The notes: generated from the letters alone by a model not told the origin. Positions 1-7,216 are shown, counted from the first letter of the stretch. The stretch is 19,941 bases of DNA from Patescibacteria group bacterium (GCA_018817845.1 JAHITH010000091.1:1-19941); one strand, 5' to 3'. A program made the numbers and translations.

Positions 1-2
1 AT

Positions 3-1409
3 TTAATTGAAGCTGGTAACAAAATTAATTGGTACCCAAGGCACATGAAGAAAAGATATTGCGATTGGGTGGAAAATTTGAAGTGGGACTGGTGCATATC
101 AAGAGAGAGGTTTTTTGGAATACCCATTCCTGCATATTCCTGTGATGACTGTCACCAAATTCTTATACCCGAGGAGGATAGTTTACCGGTGGATCCAAGA
201 GAAGATATGGTTTTTGAACAATGTCCGCATTGTGGAAGTCATTCAATAACGCCAGAGACTACTGTCTTTGACACCTGGTTTACGTCATCGTTGACGCCTG
301 AGATTAACAACCAACACGAGTTAAATGGTCAATTAAGAGGAAAGATGTTACCTATGTCTATGCGACCCCAGGCACACGATATCATTCGAACTTGGGCTGT
401 ATATACAATTTTAATGAGCCTTTATAATTACGGTGAAGTTCCTTGGAAAGACTTAATGATTTCAGGTCATGTACTTGTTAAAAAGGGAGAGAAGATAAGC
501 AAAAAGACAGGAGGAGGACAATATAAGCCTCGAGATTTAATCAGTCAGCACTCTGCAGATGCGATTCGATACGCAATGTGCCAAGCCTCCATAGGAAAGG
601 ACTCATACTACGAAGACGAGCAAGCACGAAATGGCAGAAAGTTAGTTACTAAACTACTAAATGCTGGGAAATTCTCTCTGGCTAATCTTCAAGATTTTGA
701 TCCCACTAATGTGCAAATGCCAGAAGATCAACTGGTTGCTACTGATAGATGGATTATCCAAAGGATGAGAGAAGTCTCATCCCGAATGGTAGAGGAGTTC
801 GAAAGATATGAGTTTTCAAGAGCATTAAGTGAATTTGAAAGATTTTTCTGGGATGACTTCACAGATAACTATTTGGAGTTGATAAAAGGGAGACTTTACG
901 ACTCTGGAGACTCTAAGGCAAGAGCATCTGCCCAGTACGCACTTTATCAGACGTATTTCGGTATTTTGAGGATGGCCTCTCCATTTGTTCCTCATATAAC
1001 AGAAGAGATGTATCATAGTGATTATATTCAGACAGGAGAAAAAATATTTCAAGGAAACTTAGAAAGTGGTGGTGACCGTGGTTATTTTTATCAGTTCGAA
1101 AAAATAAACAGTATTCATAATACCTCTTGGGTAGATGTGGCTAGTGGAGAACAGAACGAAAAGATTATGACTGGTGCGCAACTAATGCTAAATGTTGTAT
1201 CAGAGGTTAGAAAATTTAAATCAGAAAGAAAGATGAAACTTAGTTCTTCCCTAGAAACAGTAGTTATAAGATGTGATACACCAGAGAAAAAGGAGGCCGT
1301 AGAAGCTTTTGTTGTTGACATAACTTCTGTAAGCAGGGCTCAGCAAGTTGTGATAACTTCTTCCGATGATGAAAAAAATTACCAAGAAGATGTAGAAATT
1401 AAAATATGA
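3..1409 (+). CDS. valS: Valine--tRNA ligase, C-terminal part (gene starts before the window)
   Basis: Charges tRNA-Val with valine in the cytoplasm (class I synthetase). The frame is open from base 3, reading into N-W-Y-P-R-H-M, so the ATG at 45 is internal and the gene enters from the left. Counting from that ATG, a CxxC pair at 33-36 and another at 60-63 form a zinc-ribbon insertion in the connective peptide. D-T-W-F-T-S-S-L-T-P (about 76-85) and the R-P-Q-A-H-D block (about 107-112) are typical of ValRS. The KMSKS signature is altered to K-I-S-K-K (about 150-154), followed by T-G-G-G-Q-Y-K-P. Next comes S-A-D-A-I-R-Y, then the helical anticodon-binding domain. The protein ends at V-E-I-K-I without the usual long C-terminal coiled-coil tRNA arm. 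The assignment is secure; only the variant signature is unusual. Confidence 0.95.
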   Translation, partial: LIEAGNKINWYPRHMKKRYCDWVENLKWDWCISRERFFGIPIPAYSCDDCHQILIPEEDSLPVDPREDMVFEQCPHCGSHSITPETTVFDTWFTSSLTPEINNQHELNGQLRGKMLPMSMRPQAHDIIRTWAVYTILMSLYNYGEVPWKDLMISGHVLVKKGEKISKKTGGGQYKPRDLISQHSADAIRYAMCQASIGKDSYYEDEQARNGRKLVTKLLNAGKFSLANLQDFDPTNVQMPEDQLVATDRWIIQRMREVSSRMVEEFERYEFSRALSEFERFFWDDFTDNYLELIKGRLYDSGDSKARASAQYALYQTYFGILRMASPFVPHITEEMYHSDYIQTGEKIFQGNLESGGDRGYFYQFEKINSIHNTSWVDVASGEQNEKIMTGAQLMLNVVSEVRKFKSERKMKLSSSLETVVIRCDTPEKKEAVEAFVVDITSVSRAQQVVITSSDDEKNYQEDVEIKI

Positions 1410-1420
1410 TGCCACTGACA

Positions 1421-1558
1421 ATGAAAATCCCTCTCTACAGACCCCAACTGGATATTGAAGATGAAGCGGTAGCGCTAAAAGTAATTTGGTCTGTTCTGCG
1501 CTATAATACCGATACATTGTCAGATAGTTGCTTAACCTCTGCCCTGGGAGGTTTTTAG
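1421..1558 (+). CDS. Small ORF, 45 aa, between valS and the NadE-like gene
   Basis: An ATG at 1421, 11 bases after the valS stop, opens 45 codons ending in TAG at 1556-1558. The peptide starts M-K-I-P-L-Y-R-P-Q, has an acidic middle (D-I-E-D-E) and ends S-A-L-G-G-F. There is no Shine-Dalgarno site. Its last codons and stop lie inside a hairpin with a T-run (1534-1556). The beginning weakly resembles the N terminus of DegT/DnrJ-type aminotransferases, so it may be a fossil of such a gene. It could also be a leader peptide, or a precursor peptide for the enzymes downstream. I do not recognise it, and it may not be translated. Confidence 0.3.
   Translation: MKIPLYRPQLDIEDEAVALKVIWSVLRYNTDTLSDSCLTSALGGF
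1502..1507 (+). promoter_or_regulatory. Possible -10 box ahead of the NadE-like operon
   Basis: A perfect TATAAT lies about 68 bases before the NadE-like start. No good -35 box is seen at 16-18 bases. A short inverted repeat (TAGCGC at 1470-1475 and GCGCTA at 1498-1503) overlaps it and could be an operator or chance. If used, the leader would run through the hairpin at 1534-1553. Confidence 0.25.
1534..1556 (+). terminator. Hairpin with T-run: terminator or attenuator
   Basis: AACCTC (1534-1539) pairs with GAGGTT (1548-1553) across an 8-base loop, followed by T-rich sequence to 1563. It is a moderate terminator for valS, or an attenuator for the operon that begins at 1575. The stop codon of the 45-codon ORF sits in the T-run. 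Confidence 0.4.
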
Positions 1559-1574
1559 TTTTTGAAAATAAAAT

Positions 1575-2603
1575 ATGAGCAGAGTTGAAGAAAGTGGAAA
1601 TTACAGACAGGATTTTATTCCTCAAGGAGAATTATTCTCAATTTCTCCTGAAGTAAAAGTTTGGTTTCCTGTTCCAGAACTAGGACAAGTTAATAACGAA
1701 GCCAGAATCAGACCAGAGCGAATAAGGATTCCCGAACTGGCCATAGACAGTCTTAAGGGTTATGTTGGGAAAGCGCTTCGTGAAATATCTGGGTATTCAA
1801 AACCTGAATTGGACGGGGTTGTAATTGGGTTATCTGGTGGGATTGATTCAACCACTACTGCTGCTTTATGTAAAGAAGCTCTTTCGGGAACAAGACATTT
1901 TGTTAGAGGATTAATTATGGGTAGAGCCCCCGAGGGCCAAAAAGGAAGTATGAATGCTGTCGAGTATCAAGATGTAATGTTTGCTATCCAATCGGCAATG
2001 GAGATGGGTGTTGATTATGAATATGTTGATATAAGTCCATTAGTCGATGCTGTTCATCAGGTTTTTCCAAAATCTCAGCCATGGGAATTGAGTGGTATTT
2101 TACCAAGGTTAAGAGCCTCGCTTTTATATCAGGCAGCAGATAATAACAACGCTATTTGTGCAGGAACAACAAACGGAACAGAATTTATTCTGGCTGCATT
2201 TAGTGTTGGAGGCCCGGCAGGTCATTTTCAGCCTTTTATAGATTTCTATAAATCGGAAGTCTACAAAATTGCAGAGATGTTAAAAGTTCCTGACTATATA
2301 ATAAACAGACGACCAGGAATTAGTGAATTGGGTATTTACGATGAACAATTATATGGAGCAAGTTGTTATGTTTTAGATCCAATTTTGCGAAGAATGAACT
2401 GGCAAAAGAAAAGCCCTGAAAGAGTGGCTAAAGAATTGGGGCATGACGTTGAATGGCTTCGAAAAATTAAAGAGTTAAGAATCGAAGGAGAACGAGGCAG
2501 GAAGTATCCTCCTGCATTTGTAGTTGGCAGAGGATATAAAATAAAAGTTAAGCCTGATGTTAAATTTGACAGAGATAGATATTTTAACAATTTGTCTGAA
2601 TGA
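1575..2603 (+). CDS. NH3-dependent NAD synthetase-like protein (PP-loop amide synthetase)
   Basis: NadE enzymes adenylate the carboxylate of nicotinate adenine dinucleotide and amidate it. This 342-aa protein has the PP-loop S-G-G-I-D-S at residues 87-92. Further on it has R-L-R-A-S-L-L-Y, then G-T-T-N-G-T-E, F-Y-K-S-E-V-Y, and Y-D-E-Q-L-Y-G, which is the counterpart of D-E-D-E-L-G in NadE. An 80-residue N-terminal extension precedes the PP-loop. The loop usually reading G-D-G-x-x-D-I-x-P is G-G-P-A-G-H-F-Q-P here, so the substrate pocket is divergent. No glutaminase domain is fused, but a nitrilase-type amidase gene follows at once and could supply ammonia. It may be a true NAD synthetase or a relative acting on another carboxylate. 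The start is the ATG at 1575; no Shine-Dalgarno site precedes it. Confidence 0.8.
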   Translation: MSRVEESGNYRQDFIPQGELFSISPEVKVWFPVPELGQVNNEARIRPERIRIPELAIDSLKGYVGKALREISGYSKPELDGVVIGLSGGIDSTTTAALCKEALSGTRHFVRGLIMGRAPEGQKGSMNAVEYQDVMFAIQSAMEMGVDYEYVDISPLVDAVHQVFPKSQPWELSGILPRLRASLLYQAADNNNAICAGTTNGTEFILAAFSVGGPAGHFQPFIDFYKSEVYKIAEMLKVPDYIINRRPGISELGIYDEQLYGASCYVLDPILRRMNWQKKSPERVAKELGHDVEWLRKIKELRIEGERGRKYPPAFVVGRGYKIKVKPDVKFDRDRYFNNLSE

Positions 2604-2617
2604 AAAATTAATTGGAT

Positions 2618-3469
2618 ATGATTATTAATATTGGCTACTTTCAATTTTTGCCAGAGTTTCTTAAGGTTCGTAAAAATCTAGAGGAAGTTAAGAATCTTCT
2701 TGAGAAAAATAGGGAAGATATCAAAAAACTGGATTTAATTGTTTTTCCTGAATATTTTTTGTCTGGCCCTTTAACGCTTGATTTGATAAATAACTACGAG
2801 AAAGAAATCTCATCAAATGAAATTCTTACCTATTTAAAAGAGATTTCAAAATTTTATTCTAAAACAACCTTTGTTATGGGGTCGTTTCTTTTGAAGCAAG
2901 GGGGTAAATATTCAAACACAAGTGTTGTAATTAAAAATGGAGAACTATTGACTCGGTATAGTAAGAAGGCTCTTATTTATAATGAGAACTATATTTGTGA
3001 ATCGAATGATAAGATAGCAACCTTTAAAATAGGAAAAATAAAAGTCGGCTTAGCGATTTGCTGGGATTTGATTCTCCCCGAAGTATTTAGAAAGTATGCC
3101 AAGAAGGTAGACCTGGTTGTTGCACCGTCTTTCTGGGGGATTGGTGGAAATGCTCTCCAGGCTAAATATTCATTTTCTTTGGAAAAGAAATACTACACTG
3201 CACTGGGAATAACCAGGGCTTACGAAAATTCATTCGCACTCCTATTTGTTAATTCTGTAGGTAAGTATAAATCAAGTTTTTATTCAGATCGAATAATGGG
3301 TGGTTCATATTTTGTTAATCCGCCTTTTGGGATAATTCACAAAACCAACAATAAAGATCCACACATTCTACACTCTGTTAAGTTTGATACGAAACCACTT
3401 AATCAATACAAGAAATACTATGCGACCGATAAGGATTATTTTTATTATAAAAGCAAAAAAGTAATCTAA
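2618..3469 (+). CDS. Carbon-nitrogen hydrolase (nitrilase superfamily amidase)
   Basis: Nitrilase-superfamily enzymes cleave amide or nitrile C-N bonds through a Glu-Lys-Cys triad. All three are visible: Glu about 45 (F-P-E-Y-F), Lys about 116 (R-Y-S-K-K-A-L) and Cys about 148 (A-I-C-W-D). V-A-P-S-F-W follows the Cys as expected. At about 283 aa it is a complete single-domain member with no signal peptide. I start it at ATG 2618, giving M-I-I-N-I-G-Y-F-Q; a TTG at 2612 would add two residues. It begins 14 bases after the NadE-like gene and ends one base before the decarboxylase start. Glutamine-dependent NAD synthetases carry a related glutaminase domain fused N-terminally, so this could be the separate ammonia supplier. 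It could equally act on a pathway amide. Specificity cannot be read from the motifs. Confidence 0.82.
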   Translation: MIINIGYFQFLPEFLKVRKNLEEVKNLLEKNREDIKKLDLIVFPEYFLSGPLTLDLINNYEKEISSNEILTYLKEISKFYSKTTFVMGSFLLKQGGKYSNTSVVIKNGELLTRYSKKALIYNENYICESNDKIATFKIGKIKVGLAICWDLILPEVFRKYAKKVDLVVAPSFWGIGGNALQAKYSFSLEKKYYTALGITRAYENSFALLFVNSVGKYKSSFYSDRIMGGSYFVNPPFGIIHKTNNKDPHILHSVKFDTKPLNQYKKYYATDKDYFYYKSKKVI

Positions 3470-3470
3470 T

Positions 3471-4532
3471 ATGGCTTACTACGCTGTCTATAAAAATAAA
3501 ATTGAGGATAACATTGAGAAACTAAGGCGTGCTTTTATAGCTAAAAATTTAGATTTTCAAATATTTTATTCAGTTAAGACGAACTCTTGTGATCCTGTTT
3601 TGACTGCTGTTAGAAAGTCTAATTGTGAATTTGAGATTCTTTCCGATTTGGAGTGGGAAAAGGTGAGAGTATTTAATCCTAAGGCAATAGTATTAAATGG
3701 GCCTGGAAAAGGAAATGGTTTCGTTAAAGATATTTTAGAAAAAGTAAATCTTCTTTATTTTAATATTGATAACGATACGGATCTTGAAATTCTTAAAAAA
3801 ATTGATTCGAAGTCGTTGCACAAATTAAAAATCGGATTAAGAGTTTACCTAAATACCGATGGAGTTTGGAATCGGTTTGGTTACGATGTTTCAGATAAAA
3901 ATCTCTGGAAAATTATTAAAAAAGTAACCTTAATAAAAAAGTTATCAGGATTTCATTTTCACTTCTCGACTAACAATTTTAAGATTTCTAACTATCGACT
4001 ATTACTCTCTCAAATAAAGGATTTTTGTAACAACTCTAAGACAAAATTGGAATTTTTAGACATAGGAGGTGGTCTTCCAGCTGCTAACGAGTTTGTCTAT
4101 GAATCTGAAATATATAAAAAGTTACCTAGTCTTATTTCTGAATTATTCCCAAAAGTAAAAGTTATTAGTGAGGTGGGTAGAAACATTGTTGCTGATGCAG
4201 TAAATCTAAAAGCAAAAGTAATTTCATCAAAGAAAACTGGAGAGAATAAATTTCAGGTAAATATTGACACCAATATTATGCATTTTCAATGTTTTTTTGA
4301 AAAGAATTTTTGGGTGGAGTATAAGCCTAAAAGTAAGAACAATAAACAACCTACAGAAATAGAAATATGTGGAAATTCTTGTATGCAGATTGATAAAATC
4401 AGCAACTCGATGATGATTGAGCAAAATCCAGAAATTGGAGATGAAGTTGTTATTCATAACATTGGAGCTTATTCTCATAGCCAAGCAACTGATTTTATTA
4501 CCAAGATTCCAAAAGTAAAAATATATGAATAA
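3471..4532 (+). CDS. Fold-III PLP-dependent decarboxylase (ornithine/diaminopimelate decarboxylase family)
   Basis: Family members remove the alpha-carboxyl group of ornithine, lysine, diaminopimelate or a carrier-bound glutamate using pyridoxal phosphate. The 353-aa protein has the PLP lysine in F-Y-S-V-K-T-N-S (Lys36) and the stacking-histidine region G-F-H-F-H-F-S-T (161-168). It also has the phosphate-binding G-G-G-L (about 199-202), S-E-V-G-R (233-237, normally E-P-G-R) and G-N-S-C-M-Q-I-D (301-308), which holds the catalytic Cys304 and Asp308. It is shorter than typical LysA or SpeC. The E-P-G-R change and the absence of other lysine-pathway genes argue against ordinary LysA. It starts one base after the amidase stop and overlaps the ATP-grasp gene by 8 bases, so the four genes are almost certainly co-transcribed. 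BtrK of butirosin synthesis, which works with the ATP-grasp BtrJ, is a useful analogy only. Confidence 0.82.
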   Translation: MAYYAVYKNKIEDNIEKLRRAFIAKNLDFQIFYSVKTNSCDPVLTAVRKSNCEFEILSDLEWEKVRVFNPKAIVLNGPGKGNGFVKDILEKVNLLYFNIDNDTDLEILKKIDSKSLHKLKIGLRVYLNTDGVWNRFGYDVSDKNLWKIIKKVTLIKKLSGFHFHFSTNNFKISNYRLLLSQIKDFCNNSKTKLEFLDIGGGLPAANEFVYESEIYKKLPSLISELFPKVKVISEVGRNIVADAVNLKAKVISSKKTGENKFQVNIDTNIMHFQCFFEKNFWVEYKPKSKNNKQPTEIEICGNSCMQIDKISNSMMIEQNPEIGDEVVIHNIGAYSHSQATDFITKIPKVKIYE

Positions 4533-5610
4533 AAAAGTAGCTTTAGTGACAGACTTAAAAGTCGTAGACAGCCCTCAAGCGGGGTTGGGGGTGGCTAGAT
4601 GTTTAAAAGAGGCTGGCTTTGAGATTATAGGAGTGGATGATACGCCATTTGTTACTCTAAATCCTGGTCTTTTTAAAAAGGTTTTTTGTTGGGACGAACT
4701 ACGAACCTTAAATTTTGATGCTTTAATCAAAAAATTAATTGACATTAAAAAGATTTATGGATTGGATTATATTTTCTCTTGCTATGACGAAACGACGATT
4801 CTTTTTTCTTTTATTAAAGATAAACTCGATTTCCTGAAAATTAAATTGGTTGCTCCGCCCAAACAAACTCTCAAAAGTTTGCGAAAAGACAATCTGGCTA
4901 AAATAATTAATGGCAGAGATAAATATTTAGTTCCCAAAGGAAAAGTTTTTTCAGACACAGAGAGGGCGTTGGAGTATGCTGATACTTTAGAATATCCTGT
5001 CATTTGTAAGGGATTGATAAAGGGAGCTTATATCAGCAAAAATGGGGATGATCTGAAACAAAATATACAAAAAATCGCAAATATTTGGAATAACGGTGAA
5101 GTTTCTTGTCTTATAGAAGAATATATTTTAGGTAAATATATAAATTGTATTGTTGCCATAAAGAAAAATAAGATTGTGGGTTTTGTAGAAATGGAGAAAA
5201 TCTGTCTTGACCAAAACGGTGCTACTTGGTTTGGTAAAATTAAACAAACCAAAGATTTATTTCCCCTTGCGGAAGAACTTGTAAAATCAAACGATTTTGC
5301 AACAAGCATTATTGAGATAGAAACGATTAAAAAAGAGGGAAAATATTTTGTCTATGAAATCAATCCTAGGAGTCCAGCGTGGATTTATGCACCTTGCATG
5401 TTGGGCTTAAATTTACCCAAATTAGTTACCCTACCGAGCAATCAAAAGGTTAACTTCATAGATAAAGAAGGATTTTTTGGCAGAGAAGTAAAACATTTTA
5501 TTCGACAAGACATTCAAAATTATGAAGACAAAATTGGCTTTTACTCAAAAGGTGCGGCGTATAAAAGTGAGAATTTGAAATATCCTTCTGATTTATTGCT
5601 AGATTTATAG
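4525..5610 (+). CDS. ATP-grasp carboxylate-amine ligase
   Basis: ATP-grasp ligases join a carboxylate, activated as acyl phosphate, to an amine. This 361-aa protein begins with a Rossmann-like pre-ATP-grasp domain (K-V-A-L-V-T-D, G-L-G-V-A-R). Next come the nucleotide-binding lysine region (Y-P-V-I-C-K-G), an I-E-E-Y segment, and the metal-binding motif Y-E-I-N-P-R-S (about residues 291-297). The layout resembles PylC and carbamoyl-phosphate-synthase-like ligases rather than D-Ala-D-Ala ligase, and no biotin carboxylase lid motif is seen. Its ATG lies inside the last codons of the decarboxylase gene (8-base overlap), which suggests translational coupling. A strong terminator follows 50 bases after the stop, so it is the last gene of the operon. 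The substrates are unknown. A likely role is condensing an amino acid or amine made by the neighbouring enzymes. Confidence 0.8.
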   Translation: MNKKVALVTDLKVVDSPQAGLGVARCLKEAGFEIIGVDDTPFVTLNPGLFKKVFCWDELRTLNFDALIKKLIDIKKIYGLDYIFSCYDETTILFSFIKDKLDFLKIKLVAPPKQTLKSLRKDNLAKIINGRDKYLVPKGKVFSDTERALEYADTLEYPVICKGLIKGAYISKNGDDLKQNIQKIANIWNNGEVSCLIEEYILGKYINCIVAIKKNKIVGFVEMEKICLDQNGATWFGKIKQTKDLFPLAEELVKSNDFATSIIEIETIKKEGKYFVYEINPRSPAWIYAPCMLGLNLPKLVTLPSNQKVNFIDKEGFFGREVKHFIRQDIQNYEDKIGFYSKGAAYKSENLKYPSDLLLDL

Positions 5611-5661
5611 TTGATTATTCTGCCAGGAAGTATTGGAATCATCCGAATTATTTGAAAGTTG

Positions 5662-5692
5662 ATGACCGTCCTTGCAGGGACGGTCATTTTTG
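5662..5692 (+). terminator. Rho-independent terminator of the NadE-like/ATP-grasp operon
   Basis: A perfect 10-bp stem (ATGACCGTCC at 5662-5671, GGACGGTCAT at 5678-5687) with a 6-base loop runs into TTTTT. This is the clearest terminator on the left half of the window. Confidence 0.88.
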
Positions 5693-5726
5693 TGGTGGGG
5701 GAATCGGCAGGTTGCGTTCCTACTGT

Positions 5727-5746
5727 GTGCACCCCCCAAGGTGCAC
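5727..5746. other. Second hairpin downstream of the terminator
   Basis: GTGCACC (5727-5733) and GGTGCAC (5740-5746) form a perfect 7-bp stem, followed by a T-rich stretch. The same order of terminator, second hairpin and TTGA-type -35 box recurs at 11911-11988. It may be a backup terminator, an mRNA 3'-end stabiliser, or a protein-binding site. Confidence 0.5.
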
Positions 5747-5760
5747 GTTTATTTTATGGC

Positions 5761-5793
5761 TTGATAAATGGGGGATTGATTTTTTGTTAGAAT
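5761..5793 (+). promoter_or_regulatory. Promoter of the HAD phosphatase gene, probably leaderless
   Basis: TTGATA (5761-5766) and an extended -10 TGT-TAGAAT (5785-5793) lie just before the ATG at 5800. The 21-base spacer is long, so the extended -10 probably does most of the work. Transcription would start at about 5800, the A of the ATG. Confidence 0.5.
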
Positions 5794-5799
5794 CTAATT

Positions 5800-6408
5800 A
5801 TGAAATATAAGGTTGTTGGTTTTGATTATGGTGGAGTGGTTGCTGGTAGACCAGCGGGTGAGTTTGTTGAGAGTGTTTCGAATCATCTTGGAGTAAGTGT
5901 GCAAGATTTTAACTGTGCTTATTTTAAATACAATTCTTTATTTAATGACGGCAGTCTTTCTTTTGAGGAATTTTGGAAGAAGGTTTTAAAAGATTTGGGG
6001 AAAGTTAATCGATTGCAAGGTTTGATTAATTATTTAAAACAGTTGCCACCAAAGGAGGTTAACCAGGCGGTTATAGATTTAATTAAAGATTTAAGAAGAA
6101 ATGGTTGTAGGGTTGGGCTTTTGAGTAATAATTCAAAAAAGAAAGCAGGTCAGATTAGAAAAAAGGGGTTGGGTGATTACTTTGATGTTATGCTTTTTTC
6201 AGGAGAGGTTGGATTTAGCAAACCTGATCCTAAAACGTATCAACTGTTTTGTAATCGGTTCGGAGTGGATCCTGCGGAATTAATTTTTGTTGATGATGTC
6301 CAACATAATTTAGATATTCTTCCTGATCTTGGTATTCATCCTATTTTGTTTACTACTCTGGAAGATTTGGTGGAGGAATTAGTTTCTTTAAGGGTTTTGG
6401 CAAAATGA
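5800..6408 (+). CDS. HAD-superfamily hydrolase, subfamily IA
   Basis: HAD phosphatases hydrolyse small phosphate esters through an aspartyl-phosphate. All four motifs are present in this 202-aa protein. Motif I is F-D-Y-G-G-V-V near residue 8, where the second Asp is Gly as in the F-D-x-G-x-V/I group that includes YihX-like phosphatases. Motif II is L-L-S-N-N, motif III is F-S-K-P-D-P, and motif IV is F-V-D-D-V. The length is normal and nothing appears missing, unlike the two genes after it. The substrate is unknown; a sugar phosphate would fit the glycosyltransferase context. No Shine-Dalgarno site precedes the ATG and the promoter suggests a leaderless mRNA. Its TGA overlaps the next ATG in an ATGA junction. 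Confidence 0.88.
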   Translation: MKYKVVGFDYGGVVAGRPAGEFVESVSNHLGVSVQDFNCAYFKYNSLFNDGSLSFEEFWKKVLKDLGKVNRLQGLINYLKQLPPKEVNQAVIDLIKDLRRNGCRVGLLSNNSKKKAGQIRKKGLGDYFDVMLFSGEVGFSKPDPKTYQLFCNRFGVDPAELIFVDDVQHNLDILPDLGIHPILFTTLEDLVEELVSLRVLAK

Positions 6409-6623
6409 AAATATATTACGTTACAGGAAATAAAAGGAAGATTGACAGGGCTAGGGTGATTGCAGAAAAGGTGAGTGGTGAGAATGGTTGGGGTATGGAC
6501 AAAATCTTTATTCCTAAAGGGATTGGTAAAACTAAGGCGGAGTTGTCTGACGAGGAAAGGATTGGTGTGTGTAACAAAGGACACTGGGAACAGTTGATTG
6601 GGTTTGTGTGCAAAAATAAATGA
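6405..6623 (+). CDS. Internally deleted HAM1/RdgB-like protein (72 aa)
   Basis: HAM1/RdgB proteins (about 190-200 aa) hydrolyse non-canonical purine nucleoside triphosphates. Residues 3-20 match the family N terminus (Y-V-T-G-N-K-R-K). Residues about 25-65 match its C terminus: G-W-G-M-D-K-I-F-I-P for G-x-G-x-D-P-I-F, then K-T-K-A-E-L and C-N-K-G for S-H-R-G. About 125 residues between these blocks, including the catalytic Glu and the D-S-G-L loop, are absent although the frame is intact. It is joined to both neighbours by ATGA overlaps. The most likely reading is an in-frame internal deletion leaving an inactive remnant. A selected miniature nucleotide-binding protein or an assembly error are alternatives. 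Confidence 0.6.
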   Translation: MKIYYVTGNKRKIDRARVIAEKVSGENGWGMDKIFIPKGIGKTKAELSDEERIGVCNKGHWEQLIGFVCKNK

Positions 6624-7216
6624 AACTTGAGATTTTTGTAATTGGAAATTTGGAAAAAGACTTTTTAAAAAAAAGACAAAAGGTGATGAGAACATCTAAA
6701 GCACCTTTGGTGATGTTGCTTAATACAGACATAAAAGTTAGTAATTATCAACGGGCGGTAAAGAGGTTTGGAAAGGATCCTAAGCTTTTTGCGGTTACTT
6801 TTTCACCAGAGTCGAGTAAAAAAGGAGAGGTAAGTGAGGTGGAGGTGGCTAATGGTGGCTCGTCTATATATAGAAGGAAGATTTGGAACAAGATTGGTGG
6901 AATAGATATGATGTTTGAACCTTATTGGTGGGATGATGTAGATTATTCTTATAGAGCCAAAAAAGCAGGGTACAAGATAATTGAAGATGGGACAGTTGGC
7001 GTGCGGCAAATTGGAGAAATGGGGGTGGATATTTTGAAACGTAATTTGAGGTCTGTTTTAATACAGCGACGTAACTATTTGTTGTTTCTAAAAAAACATA
7101 AGCCTGATTATTATAGAAAGGTTATGTTTCATTACAGTGTTTTTCCGTTTATTCCGTGGGTGGAGTGGAGATTTAAAAAGTTTAAGGGAGGTTTGAGTAG
7201 ATGTGGTACATTATAA
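6620..7216 (+). CDS. GT2-family glycosyltransferase, shortened at the N-terminal half
   Basis: GT2 enzymes transfer sugars from nucleotide donors to surface glycans. The acceptor half is clear: L-L-N-T-D (the D-x-D equivalent, about residue 33-37), N-G-G-S-S-I-Y-R-R, I-G-G-I-D, and W-W-D-D-V-D-Y-S-Y-R, the E-D-V-D-x-x-x-R block with Glu replaced by Asp. The N terminus starts as a GT2 protein (M-K-L-E-I-F-V-I-G-N). It then jumps to the L-N-T-D strand about 60-70 residues early, leaving out the region that normally carries the V-D-N-x-S-x-D nucleotide-binding loop. The C terminus ends inside the left 83-bp direct repeat, whose TATAA supplies the TAA stop, so it may be cut there as well. It starts at an ATGA overlap with the HAM1-like gene. 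It is probably inactive, though still an open frame. Confidence 0.65.
   Translation: MKLEIFVIGNLEKDFLKKRQKVMRTSKAPLVMLLNTDIKVSNYQRAVKRFGKDPKLFAVTFSPESSKKGEVSEVEVANGGSSIYRRKIWNKIGGIDMMFEPYWWDDVDYSYRAKKAGYKIIEDGTVGVRQIGEMGVDILKRNLRSVLIQRRNYLLFLKKHKPDYYRKVMFHYSVFPFIPWVEWRFKKFKGGLSRCGTL

Noticed and set aside
1251..1625. 124-codon minus-strand frame across the valS/NadE-like junction
   Set aside because: Hydrophobic composition arises from antisense of charged codons; it overlaps two supported genes and their intergenic signals.
5662..5790. 42-codon frame starting at an ATG in the terminator stem
   Set aside because: The ATG lies within a perfect terminator hairpin and the frame crosses two hairpins and the next promoter, so translation is implausible.
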